Part shown: in pieces, positions 45,360 through 59,037 of the stretch | Layout of the letters: each line of letters begins with the position of its first letter | Numbering within the stretch: position 1 is the stretch's first letter | Notes under the pieces: model-generated | Database searches by the model: none | Told to the model about the DNA's origin: nothing | The model's input: the letters and a program-made list of their open reading frames with translations, nothing else | Made by a program: the position numbers and the translations under genes | DNA from: Rhodamnia argentea | Taxonomy: Eukaryota; Streptophyta; Magnoliopsida; Myrtales; Myrtaceae | Reading direction: 5' to 3' | Assembly (NCBI RefSeq): GCF_020921035.1 | Contig: NC_063150.1 | Coordinates: 372,001-436,000 of the forward strand | DNA: 64,000 bases

Positions 45360-46305
45360 AATTCGAGAATGAGGCCAATTCTTGCAAAAACCTCCCAAAA
45401 CCATATGGTCCGGTCTCATTCGGTTCTCAAGTTGCCTCAGGACCATTGCAGGTTCCTAATTGACTCATGCAATTTTTTAGGGGAAAATTTCAGATACAAA
45501 TCTAAAGTGGAGCCATTTTCTGAAAAATAGGATAAAGTAGGATTTGTGTCAAATAAAGCCTGCAATAGCCAGCTTAGAGTCTCACATAAGATTCTGAATT
45601 TGAGGCTTCATGCTTTTTTTTGAGTCGAGGGAACAAAATGAAAGCCTTTTTTTCAGACTTCTCACTTTGTTGGTTATATTTCTCAAAAATGATTTTTTTT
45701 TGGGTCGAATATTTCTCAAAAATGATTATAGAACAAAAAATCAACTTTTTTTTATTCTTATTTTCATTTCAAATCTATGAATCAAAGAATTTGAGAATCA
45801 ATTATCAAAGAGGTTTCTCAACTTTTTCTGTTCCGAAAAAATTTAAAAAAATCAAAATCGTTGCCAAAGATACTCGAGGGGTCTGGCCACAAAACACACT
45901 ATGAACACTTCTTTCCATCTTGCTCTAACTGGAACTAATTATAGAGCATTTCGACCATACACATAACCGGAGAGATCCTTGCGGAATCAAGGGTTTTAGA
46001 GGTAGCTATCTACATGATCAGCTCTAAAGTAAAATCATCAGTGATCAAAATAAAGTCCAGGTAGACCAAAACAATTGTGGCCTTCATTCTAAGTACTTAC
46101 AGCTGAATTGTAACTCCGCAACAAAAAGAGGCGAGGTAAAGAAGGTGCACCAACAGCACAAAGATACATAAAAGTAAGAGGAAAGAAACAGACATTTCCC
46201 TGGTAATATAGCACCTAATCAAGTCACCCTCTATTCCGATAAAAAAAAAAAAAAAAAAAGTCACCCTGTATTTGAAAGAAGCAGCAGAACCAGAATCCAA
46301 TGCGA
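45360..46305. other. Intergenic, 3' of the GCD1-like gene
   Basis: AT-rich, no gene seen. It will include the 3' UTR of the minus-strand GCD1-like gene. A pure A run is at 46241-46259. Confidence 0.5.
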
Positions 46306-49255
46306 TCAAGGGAGTATCCTGCGTCGGCGACGCGGTGTCTCCCTCCGTACGTACATTTTCTCCATCTCATTAAGTGGCCGGCTAGATCCATCAGGTAAGC
46401 TTACGAATTTCCATCCACCACCACCTCCACGCTTCCCACGTGGTCCGAGTTTCTCGACTGTGATATTCCATCCTTCTGAGGGCCGGCGTCGGCTATATTT
46501 GTGGCATTTCACCTTCCCAGCCACCTGTAAACAGACCAAATCACGTCCATTAGTTCATCAATGTTCTATTGGAATTCAATATGCAAAACAAGAGAGTTTA
46601 TACACAGCAAAGAGAGGGGAAAAGAACAGATATCAAAATGTCAGGAGGCCATTATGATTTGCAATCTCAACTTTTCTCCACAGAGCAGCTCTTCCTTTAT
46701 GGAGCTAAGGGCTGGAAAAAGCTTTATCAAAAGTTGCATTGTACCAGGACACCAACCCATTTAATAAGAGCTTATATCCCATATTCTCAAGCAATTTGGA
46801 AATTCGCTTCTGTCCATACTTATCTGACCAGCACCAGTTGGTGAAGCATTTGTCATATTCAACAAGCTTTAGCCTATTAACAGCTCACTTTCTCTGAAGC
46901 TTTATCATATTAACAATCAAAAGAGGAAATTTTAGAAATTATCCTAGATGTTCATGGCATGAATATGTCACTTCAAATCAAGACAAATATCCAGATTTAT
47001 CTATTGACTTAATCATTTCCACCTAACTTTACAAACCAAAGAAGCACCCAAATCCCGATTATATGTTTGATTTCACTATCTTTCCAAGAGTTGAGAAAAA
47101 TAGCAAGTGTACTTACTTTCATCTTGTTGAAGTTCAGTCTTTGGACAAATTCTTGATACAGCATTTCATCTTCTTTCTTTGAGATCTCATAGTGGACCTC
47201 ATCTAGATCTTTGACAGTTCCATCCCAACCCTCTGGCATAACCTTGAAGTCAGGTTTGTAAGGAAGGGATGCCACATGGAACTCCCTGCAATGGGAATTG
47301 AAAAATCTGCAAGGAGAAAATGATTAATATGACACTATTCCACCCGAGTTGAAAGAATTGCATTAGAATATCTAAAATTTAATATGAAGTCACAGGTTAC
47401 ATAGAAGTACCAAGTGATACTGTCTAAATATAGACTTATCAGTATTCTTGATTGAAAGTAGCTAGTTATCTTCAGTTCTCCCCACAAAACCTCATCACAA
47501 ATCAAAAAAAAGTTCATGTCCCCTAATGTTGTGAATTAACTAAATCACTTGAAAAGTAAAGCCAACAATTTTGAGGCTATCCATTTTATTTTTCCTGGAT
47601 AAGGATTCTGTAGAGTGCACTCCTAATCCACAAGAATGCATTCAGGGGATCTAACATAAAGCCAGACAGGATATACATTATCCAATCCCACACTTGGAGT
47701 CAATGAGATATAACCACAATAGTTCGGATATATCTCCAGATTAACTCTGGCCCCAAATCCCCGGATAAGACAGGATATGATTCCCTTATCTAAAAGCAAT
47801 AATACCAAAATTTAGAGAGCACAAATCAGCAACATTTCAAAGGGAGAGAGTAAGGACAGAGAGAGGAAGATGAGCCTTGGACTCAGGCAGTCGCCTCTCT
47901 CTCTCCATGTGCGTGCCTGCGTGCGTGCGTACAGCAGCAGCTGGGCCATCGCAAATGAAGGCATGTAAATAGGTCATGAATTAGAACCTAACCTCTTACT
48001 TGTGATTATACTGCACAACAAGATTTTCTCCTCCTAAATTGACAAAGAAGTTAATTCAACAGAACTTGAGCAGTGTGCCACACCTGCTAATGGCCAACAG
48101 ACAACAGCATCGGCTCATCTAAATCTACATGCTTGTATTATACCAAATTATTTTGTTCAACAGAAAGATCAACAATGCAAAGACAGTAGCGAGCTCTCTA
48201 ATTACAGAGAATACAAAATTGAACTGATGTAATGATCAAAGCCTAAAAAGATCTTATTTAAAGCTCCTCACTGGCTACAATGCTCCATCGTCACAGAAAG
48301 TAGCAAAAGACTAGATTCCACACCAAATCCCAAACAGTTAATTTTGAGCATTCTTGAGTTTAAGCCCTAGTTGTCCTAATTGAATGTCCTCCCAACCATA
48401 CAAACTAGCAAAATTAAACCGTACAGCCCCAACAAATGAAATAATCAATCCCATCAAATTGATCAAACCTTTTAAAAACCAATTGAATCACCGCTATAAT
48501 ATTGTGATGCAACAAAAATCGAACAAAACAATTCCTTACTCGGGGCAATTATCGAGCAAGAGCTCAACTGAATCGTCCAAAGGGTGGCCAAGCTTCTTCT
48601 CCTCCTCCTCCTCCATCTCCTTCAACCAAAGAATGGCGTGCACTCTCTGTCTCATGATCCTGTAATCTTTGGCCAGCTTCTCCACAGTATAAACGTCAGG
48701 GTTCTGCTTGTGCAGCCGATAAATCTCCGCCTTCTCAGAGTCCTTCAAATACGACCCTCTCGCCCCTGGTTCCCGCACCTGCTTCAGCAACACGCTGATC
48801 TCGCTCAGCCGTTCGCCCCAACCATCCACAAACGCCTTGCTCTTCCTGTTCTCTTCATCCATTTCTCTCAACTTGTCCTCGATTTCCTGTAAATCGGAGA
48901 TCATCATCGACTGGTAAGGGTTCGAGTTAGGGTCTTGACCGCGGGTCGTGCTCGTGCTGGGGCTCGGGCTCGTCCTGCGGCCCACCGCTTCCCCATCGAA
49001 GTAGTCCTTGGTCATTCCCGTGGACCACGACGAAACCGAATCCCAACCCCCCTCATCGAAAGAACCGGGGAAGGACGGGTCGCCTCCGTCGGAGCTCGCC
49101 GAGAAAGCTCTGGAGCTCGCGAGAGAAGAAGCCATTTTCGCGTCGTTGTTGAACGACGGCGCGACGGCGCCTCTCGGCAAGGTCGGTGATTTGGCTCCAG
49201 CTCTGTGATAGGCGGCGGCCAGACGGGACGCGATGCGACAAAAGTTGTGCGCCAT
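46306..49255 (-). CDS. GCD1-like mitochondrial protein, three exons
   Basis: Exons 49255-48540, 47306-47117 and 46524-46306 with GT-AG introns of 1233 and 592 bases join in frame to 374 residues. The N-terminus (MAHNFCRIASRLAAAYHRAG, rich in Arg/Ala/Ser, few acids) looks like a mitochondrial presequence. A Ser-rich region to about 120 follows, then a charged helical part (DLQEIEDKLREMDEENRKSK, LHKQNPDVYTVEKLAKDYRI), an acidic EEEEEKK patch, PYKPDFKVMPEGWDGT in exon 2 and KRGGGGGWKFVSLPDGSSRP near the C-terminus. I recognise this as the plant GAMETE CELL DEFECTIVE 1 family (a Bot1p/mitochondrial-regulator type domain), needed for gamete development and thought to act in mitochondria, perhaps with the ribosome. 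Identification is from memory of the family's sequence. All exons are intact. Confidence 0.82.
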
Positions 49256-50601
49256 TGAAAGGTGCGCGAGTTGTTGGGAAGCAAAAATGTATACTGCGAG
49301 TGAGCTCTTGTTGAAGAGACGACGACGATGTAGCGAGAGAGAGAGGGAGAGCTAGGGCATCCTCAGTCTCAGCCCATAAAATGAAAATTACACTTCGAGG
49401 TATATTTATTTCCAAAATAGAATAAAATAATTCTAAAAATAATCGTATATAATGCTAATAAAAATAAATAAACGATTTAAAAATTTTTCAATAAAATATT
49501 TTTTGTTTATCAATTATTTCGAACGACAGCTCATATTTTAAAAAATATTTTTCAAATTATTTATTTTTTTTTTTTTTCAATTATTTTTCAATGAATCACA
49601 AAAAAAAATATGTTTTAATTTTTTTGATACTAGCTTTAATTATTGCTAATTTTTTTATTTGTTTTCAAATAAATAAAATAACTGATTTTTTGCTCAATTA
49701 AGTTTGCATTCGACTTTCATTTGACTTCATATATGTTAATCCTTTGTTTATTTTTTTTTTTACTGGCACGTATATTTTCTTATTAGGCCTTCACGAAGTT
49801 AAAATTACAATTTATTTAGTCCTCAATTGCTTTGAAATAAAAAAAAAAAAGGGTACAAAAGAAGAGAGAAATTGTTATAACCTCCCATGACTTACATGAG
49901 GGCATATTTTTCGACAACAATTATAATTACAACCGGATGACATTAATTTCGTCAACAAACCAAAGGATGAAAATATACTATTATCTTCATGCATTAGTCA
50001 AGCATATAAAAAGAAAACGAAGTATCAACATCATGCAAAAGAATTCTATTATAATTATTTTCATGCATTGGTCAAGCACATAAAAAGAAAATATAGCTAT
50101 TTCATCATTGGAAAGTACAAAATAGAAATTAGAAAAATTATCTTAAAAGTTGGAAAGAAAAAATGACAAATTATCTCAACCTATTATAACTTTTATTTTT
50201 TGTATAACTAAATCATCATTGACCGTTCATTCATCCATTTATCTATCAATTTGTTTATACTATAATTATTACAATGCATACATCTTGACAATGCGTCACG
50301 TTTAATCATGTATGCATCAGTACATACATTTATCATTTTGTATATAATATGCATTCAAATGAAAAAAAAATGTAATGATAAAATAATCAAGCAAGTTTAG
50401 AACATAAACATTTGAAAATATTACCAAAGACACTTTGAAAAACAATTATATTTTGGGTGGCCCCCCCAAAAAATAAAAAAAAAAAAAGGAGAAAGGGGGA
50501 GAAGAAACGGTCTACGATTTGGTGACATTGACAAAGGGAGGAAGAGGTTTGCCTCCCTCCTACCCTTCGCCAGTTCGCCTAAACCCATCCCCCTCCGCCA
50601 T

Positions 50602-50637
<36 letters not shown>

Positions 50638-51175
50638 TTCGGAGATCTCGTTTTCCTCCCTCCGAGCTCCAACCGACGCCCACCGCGTGAAGACGCATTG
50701 ACCGCTGTTCGCGCGACGACGACGACGACAACGACGCATGCCCGTCCCCGATCTTTCTTCCCATTCGCCATCGAATCGGGCAAATCTGACCGCCGTCCTC
50801 GTTCGTTGTAATCATCGGAATGATGCATCGCCCCTGGTGAGCCCCCCCCTCTCTCCACGCGTCAGCGGTTGTTTGGTCGCTCTTCGCCGTTTTCCAGTTC
50901 CCATTCAGATTGCGATCGAGCAATGTAAATTCAATTCTCGATTCTGATCTTCACTGACCTCGCCCGAATCTCGATTGTAGCTCAAACGATCGACAAAAAT
51001 GATTTTTTTGAAGCTTTCTTGGATTACTTGTCTGGTTTGGTTCCGATGGGTTATCGTGTATTCGACTGATTTTCGGTAGCTTGTCGGTGTTGCAGTTTGT
51101 TGTTGATTCTTGAGTTGGCATTTTGCTGGTAATGATAGCTGGTAAGAGAGGAAGTAGGGAATTTTGGAAAGTGTG
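49256..51175. other. Shared upstream region of two head-to-head genes; TBC 5' UTR
   Basis: The GCD1-like and TBC genes diverge from here, their start codons 1.9 kb apart. 49390-50440 is very AT-rich without genes. 50480-50960 is CT- and GC-richer with a (CT)n run at 50606-50635 and probably contains the TBC transcription start and 5' UTR exon. A GTGAGC at 50834 could be a 5' UTR intron donor. An in-frame TAG at 51155-51157 closes the frame before the TBC ATG. Confidence 0.5.
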
Positions 51176-54100
51176 ATGTCTTGTGGTCGTGAGGAGAAGC
51201 CATGCAGATGCGGGAAAGCGAGCACGGTGAATCTGCAGAGGATGAGTTCGATTGTCCGCGATATTGGGGATCCTTGCCTCTCTCCATCTTCGATGAAGGT
51301 TATTTTATGGCAGTAATTTTCTACAGCGGTCTTTCATTTGTTCCTTCATTTATTTCCATGGTTCGATGAGTATGGAGCTGAATCAGTTCGTGTCCAAGTA
51401 GATTGACTGGTGTGGCCATGCTTATTGTTCTTGGTTTATGATTTTGTTGCCATCTCTTCTTTCACTTGCTTCTGTCAACATGAATTTGCTCTCTCCATGT
51501 CACTCTACCAGAAGATAGACAATGTAGGTCGAATTGTGCTGATGCTTCTGAAGAAAAAAGCTTGTTGCAACTCTTCCCTGTCTTGATGCATCCGTGCAAC
51601 AGCTACACCACTGTGCTGATGGCTGATGAGATGTCTCCAATGCGATGGGAATATTTAAGTAGTTCGTGATGTGGTTTGGTGGTCCCTCTGTTAAAATTAA
51701 ATCATATGTTTACATTGGCCTCTAATTTACACCAATCATGCACACTAGCTGGAAGGATGTAAGTGGATGCGCACGTCCTACCAGTCAGTCCTACAATTGG
51801 TGGGCACTCTAAGTATGCAGCTTCGGTGTTGCTCCTTTCTGTATTGGGGGAGACAGCAAAGAGGGAGAATAACTAAGTATATGAGCCAACAAATGACATT
51901 TATCTGAACGAAATTTTAATGGGCAACACATAAAGATAGTAATAGCCTAGTTAGGTCTTCATTTAACATCTCATGTAAGATTATGCGTTAAGGGAAATGA
52001 CTTGCTTGGGTTCACTTAAGCTTCTCAAATTTTAGGACATTGACTGCCGAGGAACATCCTAGGTTCCTAAAATGGGAATGTAATACTGGCTGATTAAAGA
52101 AAGATCATGCTAATCTAGAAGCGTGTTCTGATTTGAAACTTTTTTAAGACAAATCTATGTTATTGCATGAACTGTTAATTAGTGACATGCACATTTTGTA
52201 CTTTAAAAAGTATGTTTTTTTTTTTCATTAATCTGGCTCATGTAAACTTTTTGCTTTCAAAGTGGTTTGAGTTTTCTATTTTCTGTCTTGATTCAGGTTG
52301 GCCAAATGCTCAAGCCTGAAAAGTGGAGGGCGAGTTTTGATAGTGATGGAAAGGTTTTGGCTTTTCATAAAGCACTTAGGCTAATCATTCTTGGGGTATG
52401 TACATTTTGGGAGTTGTTTAATTTGCATAAACATGCCACGTGCTTTTTGCCCTTTTGAGTACGGTATGTTTTTTTGAGAAGGTCACACCCTTTACATAGT
52501 TGGTTCCAGGATAATGATATTCTCTAGAGAGATTTCTGCTCAGCATTGCTTTTAGGGCTTGCTTCACTTGACCTACTTCTTGCATAGACCAGTTGATATA
52601 TTTTGTACCTAATATACCAGATGGACCTGACCCCATTTTGATAGCTGAATGTATTACATCGGCCCTTATGATCCTATTCCAAATGAAGATGTTTCAATCT
52701 TTACAAAGCTAATGGTCGTCTTAACTCAAAAGTATGGTTATTTGGTTAATTATTCCATACTCTCTGAACGAATTCATTACCTTTTAGGCAATTTAGCCGA
52801 GACTTTGGTTGAAGTATGGTTCGTTTGTTGACCATGCTTTACTCGCAGGGTGGGCAATCTTGTACCTACTGTATGCTTTAACTGAGACTTTGATAGCAAT
52901 AGTGACATCATTGAATCACTGATTTGTCATAAGCATGGGAGTTTTCTGGTTTGTACCTACAATTAGAGAAAATGTGATAAGATCGATCACCTGAGTGCTT
53001 GACAAAAATTTGTCAGTATCATACTTGCTATGATCTCCTTTATGTTGTAAAAATCTGCAGAAGCAAATTCACGCCAATTCCTAATTTATGGGCAAATATT
53101 CTGATGTTTCATCCTTTTCCTATTTGCTTACCTCAGCTTTGTCACTGAGTTCACGAGATGTCTTTATGTGGTGGAAAATTTTATTTATTTGTGACTATTA
53201 GGCATTGTTAATTTATTTGTTGCTTCTGTTTCTCATAGGTATCATCAAACTTTGTTGAATGGACTGCTTTTTTATTTTGTAGAACGAATTACAGTAACCA
53301 TCTTTCACTTTGTTTTCTGCAAGTAGGGTGTAGATCCATCTATAAGACCAGAAGTATGGGAATTTTTGCTTGGCTGCTATGCACTGGACAGTACAGCTGA
53401 GTTTCGAAGGCAATTGAGAGAAGCACGGAGGTCTTGGCCCACTTATGTAAATATTATTTCTGTGCTTGAAATGTTGCATGATAACAATATGATATAATCT
53501 CCTCTTTTCTTGTTCTTGCAAATAGATTAATCCGAAACATTGGATCCGATTGGCGTTGCTGGTGAATGACATGCCGTTCCACTTATTACGTCAATTTTTT
53601 TCCCTTTACTTAATAATATGATTGTTTATGTTCTTCTTTGTACTTGGCATTTCACAATATTTTTTTATGAATGATAAGTAAATTGAACTAAACAAAGATA
53701 CAAACTGAGTGTACATGTTTATATATTTGAAAGTGGCAGCAAACTCTGACCAACAATAGAACTTTGAGAGTGTGGTTTTCCTTCTAGATATCCGAAAAAG
53801 GGAAGATGAATGTAACAACAAAGGAAATGTAATTGAGACTACAGAAAAGTCGTTAAGTAATATGGCAATCAAGTCAATAGCATGTTTAAAGCAATACATG
53901 TAACTTTTGACATGAGAACTGTAACCTTGAAATAAATCCTCCCGTTTCTTTTAAGCCATAACATCAAGATAATTGATAAAGGAGGAATTCTCCAATTTCT
54001 CTGTCTAAACTTCAGGATATTTGAGGTCCTTTACAAGGATCAAGTATATTTCAAACAATGCATGTGCTTTTGGTTTGCTATTTGTTCTGAATATGATGAT

Positions 54101-57100
54101 GATTTTTGAGGATCTTTACTTATGTGCTCTAATGCTCTGATTTTACACTGTATGTGGGTTGTTTATGACAGTGTCGTAACATGATTTTTTTTTTAAATAA
54201 AATCTTCCCTGGAAATGCTATCATGAGAATAATAGGAGTTATATCTCCGTCATGCCAATCCAATTAGTCTCGGCAAAAGGAACATCTTGAAAAGTTCAAG
54301 AAGAATCGGAGCTAAGCGTTGGCTACCTAGATCAGCTAAAATTGCTTCCCGCACAAGATTAACTCATGTTACAATAATGTACCTGTATGAATGTGTGCTC
54401 AGGTAGGAAATTGGCATTTTAGCAATTCTTGGAGAGATGATTATTGTGAAACTAAAAATTTTCAGTAGGCAGATATTTATAGTGTTGGTAATATTCTTAA
54501 GATAATTTGCGTTTGCTTATATGTGCCTTTTACATTAGTTGGTTCATATTACGTGTGTTGATATTTTATGCATATTGTTAACAATTCCTCCCCCTCTACC
54601 CCCTTCCCCCCTTTCCTGCCCCTCCCAGTGCTGGAAGAGTTTGTGGAATTACAAATACCCCTTAACTTGTCATTTGCATCATGATAAACAAGGCTGAAAA
54701 TTCAATCGTTAAAGCAGTTTATGAACTTGCAGGGATAGATACAGCAGTCTGATCAGACAATGCCAAATGATGAATTCAAGTGTAGGGACTGGTTCACTTG
54801 CCTATGTGGTGGGGTCTAAAGTTTTGGACACAAGGACATCTTCAAAAGATGACCGTGGAAGAGAAGACAAAACTGAAAGCAGACAAACTTCCATAGATAG
54901 TGTGAGTAGATTAGATAACTTCCAACATCTGGAAAATGATTGTACAGATATGTCACAGTCACAAGCATGTCAGAGGGAAAGTTTCACTGATTCGGCTGAT
55001 CTTGTCAGTGTGAGGGACAACGATGTTGGTGCAGCCTATGACACTTCTACTTTACTGGCCAGTTCCCCTCCATATACTTCTGGTTCTCAAGAAGTTGGGA
55101 GAGAAGCAAATGGATCCCAATCTGGAATCCAAACTTATTTTGATTTTCCTCCATTGTCTGTAACTAATTTGTTTGAGGAAAAAGAAGAAGATAGGGAAGA
55201 AAAAAATGATGCTGACAGCAAATTTGCTACACACGATATGTTTCAAATGGGAGATAATAGAATGCATAGTTTCCAAATTACTAACAACACTGATTTAGTT
55301 ATGGAGCAAAATGGTTTTCCTTCTAATGATGTCCCCCCCATTAAATCTGAAATAGAAATGATCCCACCTAATGCCTGTGGGACAGTGTCACAGTCCCAAA
55401 AGCTAGCTAGTAAACCTCAAATTGTAAGCAGTTTGAAGATATCTAGTATTCCAGAATCTCCTCTCAGAGGTACATCTTCATCTCGAGAAGTTAATGTCAG
55501 TGAAGAGAGAGTATCAGAATGGAGATGGACTCTGCACCGCATAGGTAAGTTGAGCATGGTTGTCTCATTTTTTCAGAAAACCTGTACGTATGTTTGTGGT
55601 ATACTTACATAGTTTTTTTTTTGTTTGGTAAAGAGGTATACTTACATAGTTATATTCTATTGGAGTTGATTTCTGTTATTTTCTCAGTTGTAGATGTGGT
55701 GAGAACAGATAGTCATCTTGAATTCTATGAGGATACAAGAAATTTGGCTAGAATGTCTGATATCCTTGCAGTCTATGCGTGGGCTGATCCTGCAACTGGG
55801 TATTGCCAAGGTGCAGTCCCTTTTCTGCGTACCCGTGAATGTTTATAATCAGTCACGCCAGCTTTTTCCATGTGTTGCATTCATTTAGCTTGATTATGGG
55901 TGTTGTATTCTAAACTTCAACTTAAAGAGAGCTTTCATTGGAACTTTTAGGTATGAGTGACCTTCTGTCACCTTTCGTGGTTCTTTTTGAGGATAATGCC
56001 GACGCATTTTGGTGCTTTGAGATGCTTCTAAGGAGAATGGTATCGTTTCATTAGAAACCAATGAGATTGATAACATCATGTTTCCCCTCAACCTAAGCAT
56101 TTCTCCCTTTTCCAGCGTGAAAATTTTCAAATGGAAGGGCCGACAGGAGTGATGAAGCAATTGCAAGTTTTGTGGTGCATTTTGGAACTCACAGACAGGG
56201 AGATGTTCGCGCACCTGTCACATATTGGTGCTGAAAGTCTTCACTTTGCATTCAGAATGCTGCTGGTGCTCTTCCGCCGCGAATTATCTTTTAATGATTC
56301 TCTTCGTATGTGGGAGGTCCGTATGCATCTAAACCTTACGTCCCCCTCCCTCCACACACCCCACCCCCCCTCTCCCCAAAAAAAAAAAAAGAAATGCAAA
56401 ATTCCCCACAGATATCTCATGAGAGAAGAAAAGGGGAAGGAAAAAACTGTGGAGACTGTCTCGAGATTTTGCAAATAAAGTCATATGTCCAGGACTACTA
56501 AAACATCAATAAGACATGCAAATTTAGGACAAGAGCCTTTTTTAGGACTTGGAAAAGATCAATTGCTCATCCTCAGATAGGCATAAAAAGGGATGAGAAT
56601 TTGGAAACTGAAAAATGAGCCTATTGCGGGGATGTTATCCTTTCTGATAGCTGCATTTTACCACTTAACATAACGGTGTGAGTCAGGTTGTTACTTATGC
56701 TAATGTAGAGGTAGTTGTTTTATGTGAATTGTTTTATCATTGTTGAAAAGGCTTAAGTAACTAAATTTGACCTGATATAGACCAGCATAATGTTATTATT
56801 GGCGACTTTTATCAGTTCTGCAATGGGTGTTAGGGAAAACATTGTCTTAACTACTGAATTTGAAGGATCTGAATCTGTAAAAATATCTGGAGCTCTTGTG
56901 TTTGTGAGAAAAATCTGACATTAGGTGAGCTTTGGGTGTTTGTTCGCTTCACCTAAGTGTCGTACAGCTACTATTTATTTGCCTGTATGGGAAATTGAAC
57001 ACGTCTGGCTTGCGTCTTTTCTGAACTATTTAATGGTTGAGAGAATTACTTCCTGATTATAGATTATCGTCTATTGCTACAGATCGTCTCTCTCAGATCA

Positions 57101-59037
57101 TTGGGCCAGCAATCTTGATTTGGAATTCTTTTAGTTTCACCTGATGCAAAATACTTTTTCCCCTTAAATAGGCATATTAGAACCAAGATATTCCATGCTA
57201 CTTAGTATTTCAATAGGATCAATATGCTAAGAAGAGCTTATTAATTATACAACCATTAAATCTGTTACAGGTGGCTTGGCTGCATCTTTGCAACCAAATT
57301 TTTTATTTTCTGAAGGCATGAATTTGATAGGCATGTGTTCATTTCAATTTTTCATTGTTGGTTCTGACTTTGATTTAGAATGCAGATGATGTGGGGTGCT
57401 GATTTTGACGAATCCCTACAATACAATTTGGAGGAGAATTGCTTGGATTTATTGGTGATTCATGACCCTACGGATCTTGAAGCTGATGCAGCATTAGCAG
57501 CTATAAATAATGGTAGCGATAATTCAGAAAGTGCTGCACAGTCAAAACACGGCAAGGGAGAGTCTAATTCTGAGAATACTGGAGTGAAATCTTCATCAAC
57601 ACGTCCCTTCTGTGGCTTGACAAAAAGTTTTTGGTCGAGGAATGATCGAGTGCCAATCTGCAGTCCAGTCTCGTCAACTACAAAAGGGGGTGACAGGTTA
57701 TCTGTCTTTTGTGTGGCAGCGATTCTGATTATGAACCGCCAGAAAGTCATTCGAGAAACCCATTCATTTGATGATATGATAAAGGCAGGTCTATTGTGCT
57801 TCCCATTTGTGCTTATTTTCTGAGATCATGTATATGCAAGCTCTGTTGATCACTCTATGGATTTTTTTGCTCTAGTTAAGAGAACTAGTGTGCGATAATA
57901 AGTATGTACCACGTTTATATGATTGCTGGATTTATCGTGGCATGCTTCTCAGATATACTGGGGCTACTTTAATGTAGTTATAGGTCAAAATATTTTGTTT
58001 GGCTTTTCTTCTGCTGGTAACAAGTATGCTGATGCACACTTAAAATGCCTGATGCCTATTTATTATATTCATAGCATTCTTCGTTTTTGTGGGGTTAATG
58101 TTAACTCTTCTTGTGCCAGCTGATAGTTTTATGGCAAAAAACCATGGCTTGAACTTTTTTTATATTTCGACTAAAAAAAAAACTGTTTTTATATATGTAA
58201 TTTGAGAACCTCCGTTAGTTATTAAAAGTCAAGTCTGAAAGGTTTTGAAACTGTCAACGTGAATATGAAAAGAAGCTTCCTTTTTTTCTTTTATAGAAAA
58301 TAGGAAAGAAAGAAAGTCTCAAATACCTGGCTTGGGTTTTCATATATTATTCCCTCCGTAGTGATTTCTTCGAGTTGAAGGTGACATTTCTATGTGATGC
58401 ATTGCAGATTTTCAATGATAACATGCTCAAGATCAATGTCAAAAGATGCATACGCATGGCAATAAAACTTAGGAAGAAATACTTTTACAAGGTTTGCTCT
58501 TGTACCTTTCTTTTATGTTGCTCCAATGATGTCCATGTGGCAGTATTTGGATATTTGCCATTGCTGTATTCGTTAATGCAGAAAACTTGTTAGTATTATA
58601 TTTTCCTTGTCCTCTCTGAAAATATGCTCCCTATATGTATGCAAAAGAACTAGCCTTGCTTGGCAATTTCTTTAGGAAGAGGATATTTGGCTATCTTATG
58701 GTACTTCTGAATACTCTGATTTGGAGTAGATGTTGTGCATTCAGACGTGTCTATCAAGCATAATATTGATGATGATCATGTTGCCCACTTGAATTAATCT
58801 TAAATTGCGGCGGGTTTGATTGAAGTCGTAGAACATGATAAAGTATTTCACAACAAAAATTTGAGTCAACTGTATACTTGGTAGATTCACTTCATGCTAA
58901 TACTGAAAATCACCATCTTTTGCAAGTGGATCCATTGCATTATTTACACCTTTGAGTTCTTGTTGAAACAGATCGTCAAGAGCAAAAGTGCTGCTCGGGA
59001 TTTTGACTACTGCCATGCTTCCTCTCCAACCTCATAG
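51176..59037 (+). CDS. TBC-domain Rab GTPase-activating protein, ten coding exons
   Basis: Predicted to speed GTP hydrolysis by a Rab protein and so control vesicle traffic. Exons: 51176-51298, 52297-52395, 53327-53430, 54733-55544, 55688-55810, 55951-56039, 56116-56316, 57386-57784, 58408-58491, 58972-59037; total 2100 bases, 699 residues. The N-terminus CRCGKASTVNLQRM and MLKPEKWRASFDSDGKV mark a plant TBC subfamily (At4g27100-like, from memory). The TBC domain starts GVDPSIRPEVWEFLLGCY (about 75). A long polar insert (110-379, exon 4) splits it. The arginine finger IVVDVVR (R385) and glutamine finger YCQG (Q420) are intact, followed by MSDLLSPFVVLFEDNADAFWCFE, GPTGVMKQLQVLWCILE, ALFRRELSF-type helices and MMWGADFDE. 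All introns are GT-AG except intron 8, which must be GC-AG (57785) to keep the frame. The gene looks functional. Confidence 0.93.

Noticed and set aside
47850-47945. Possible miRNA-type hairpin (agagagagg ... cctctctctct) in intron 1 of the GCD1-like gene
   Set aside because: The pairing depends on simple GA/CT repeats with an unpaired middle and no arm resembling a known plant miRNA.
48584-49208. Plus-strand open frames over GCD1-like exon 1
   Set aside because: Antisense shadows of a well-supported exon that splices correctly on the minus strand.
53213-53899. Minus-strand frames in TBC introns 2-3
   Set aside because: No domain, and they overlap exon 3 of the plus-strand gene, whose splicing is supported by protein similarity.
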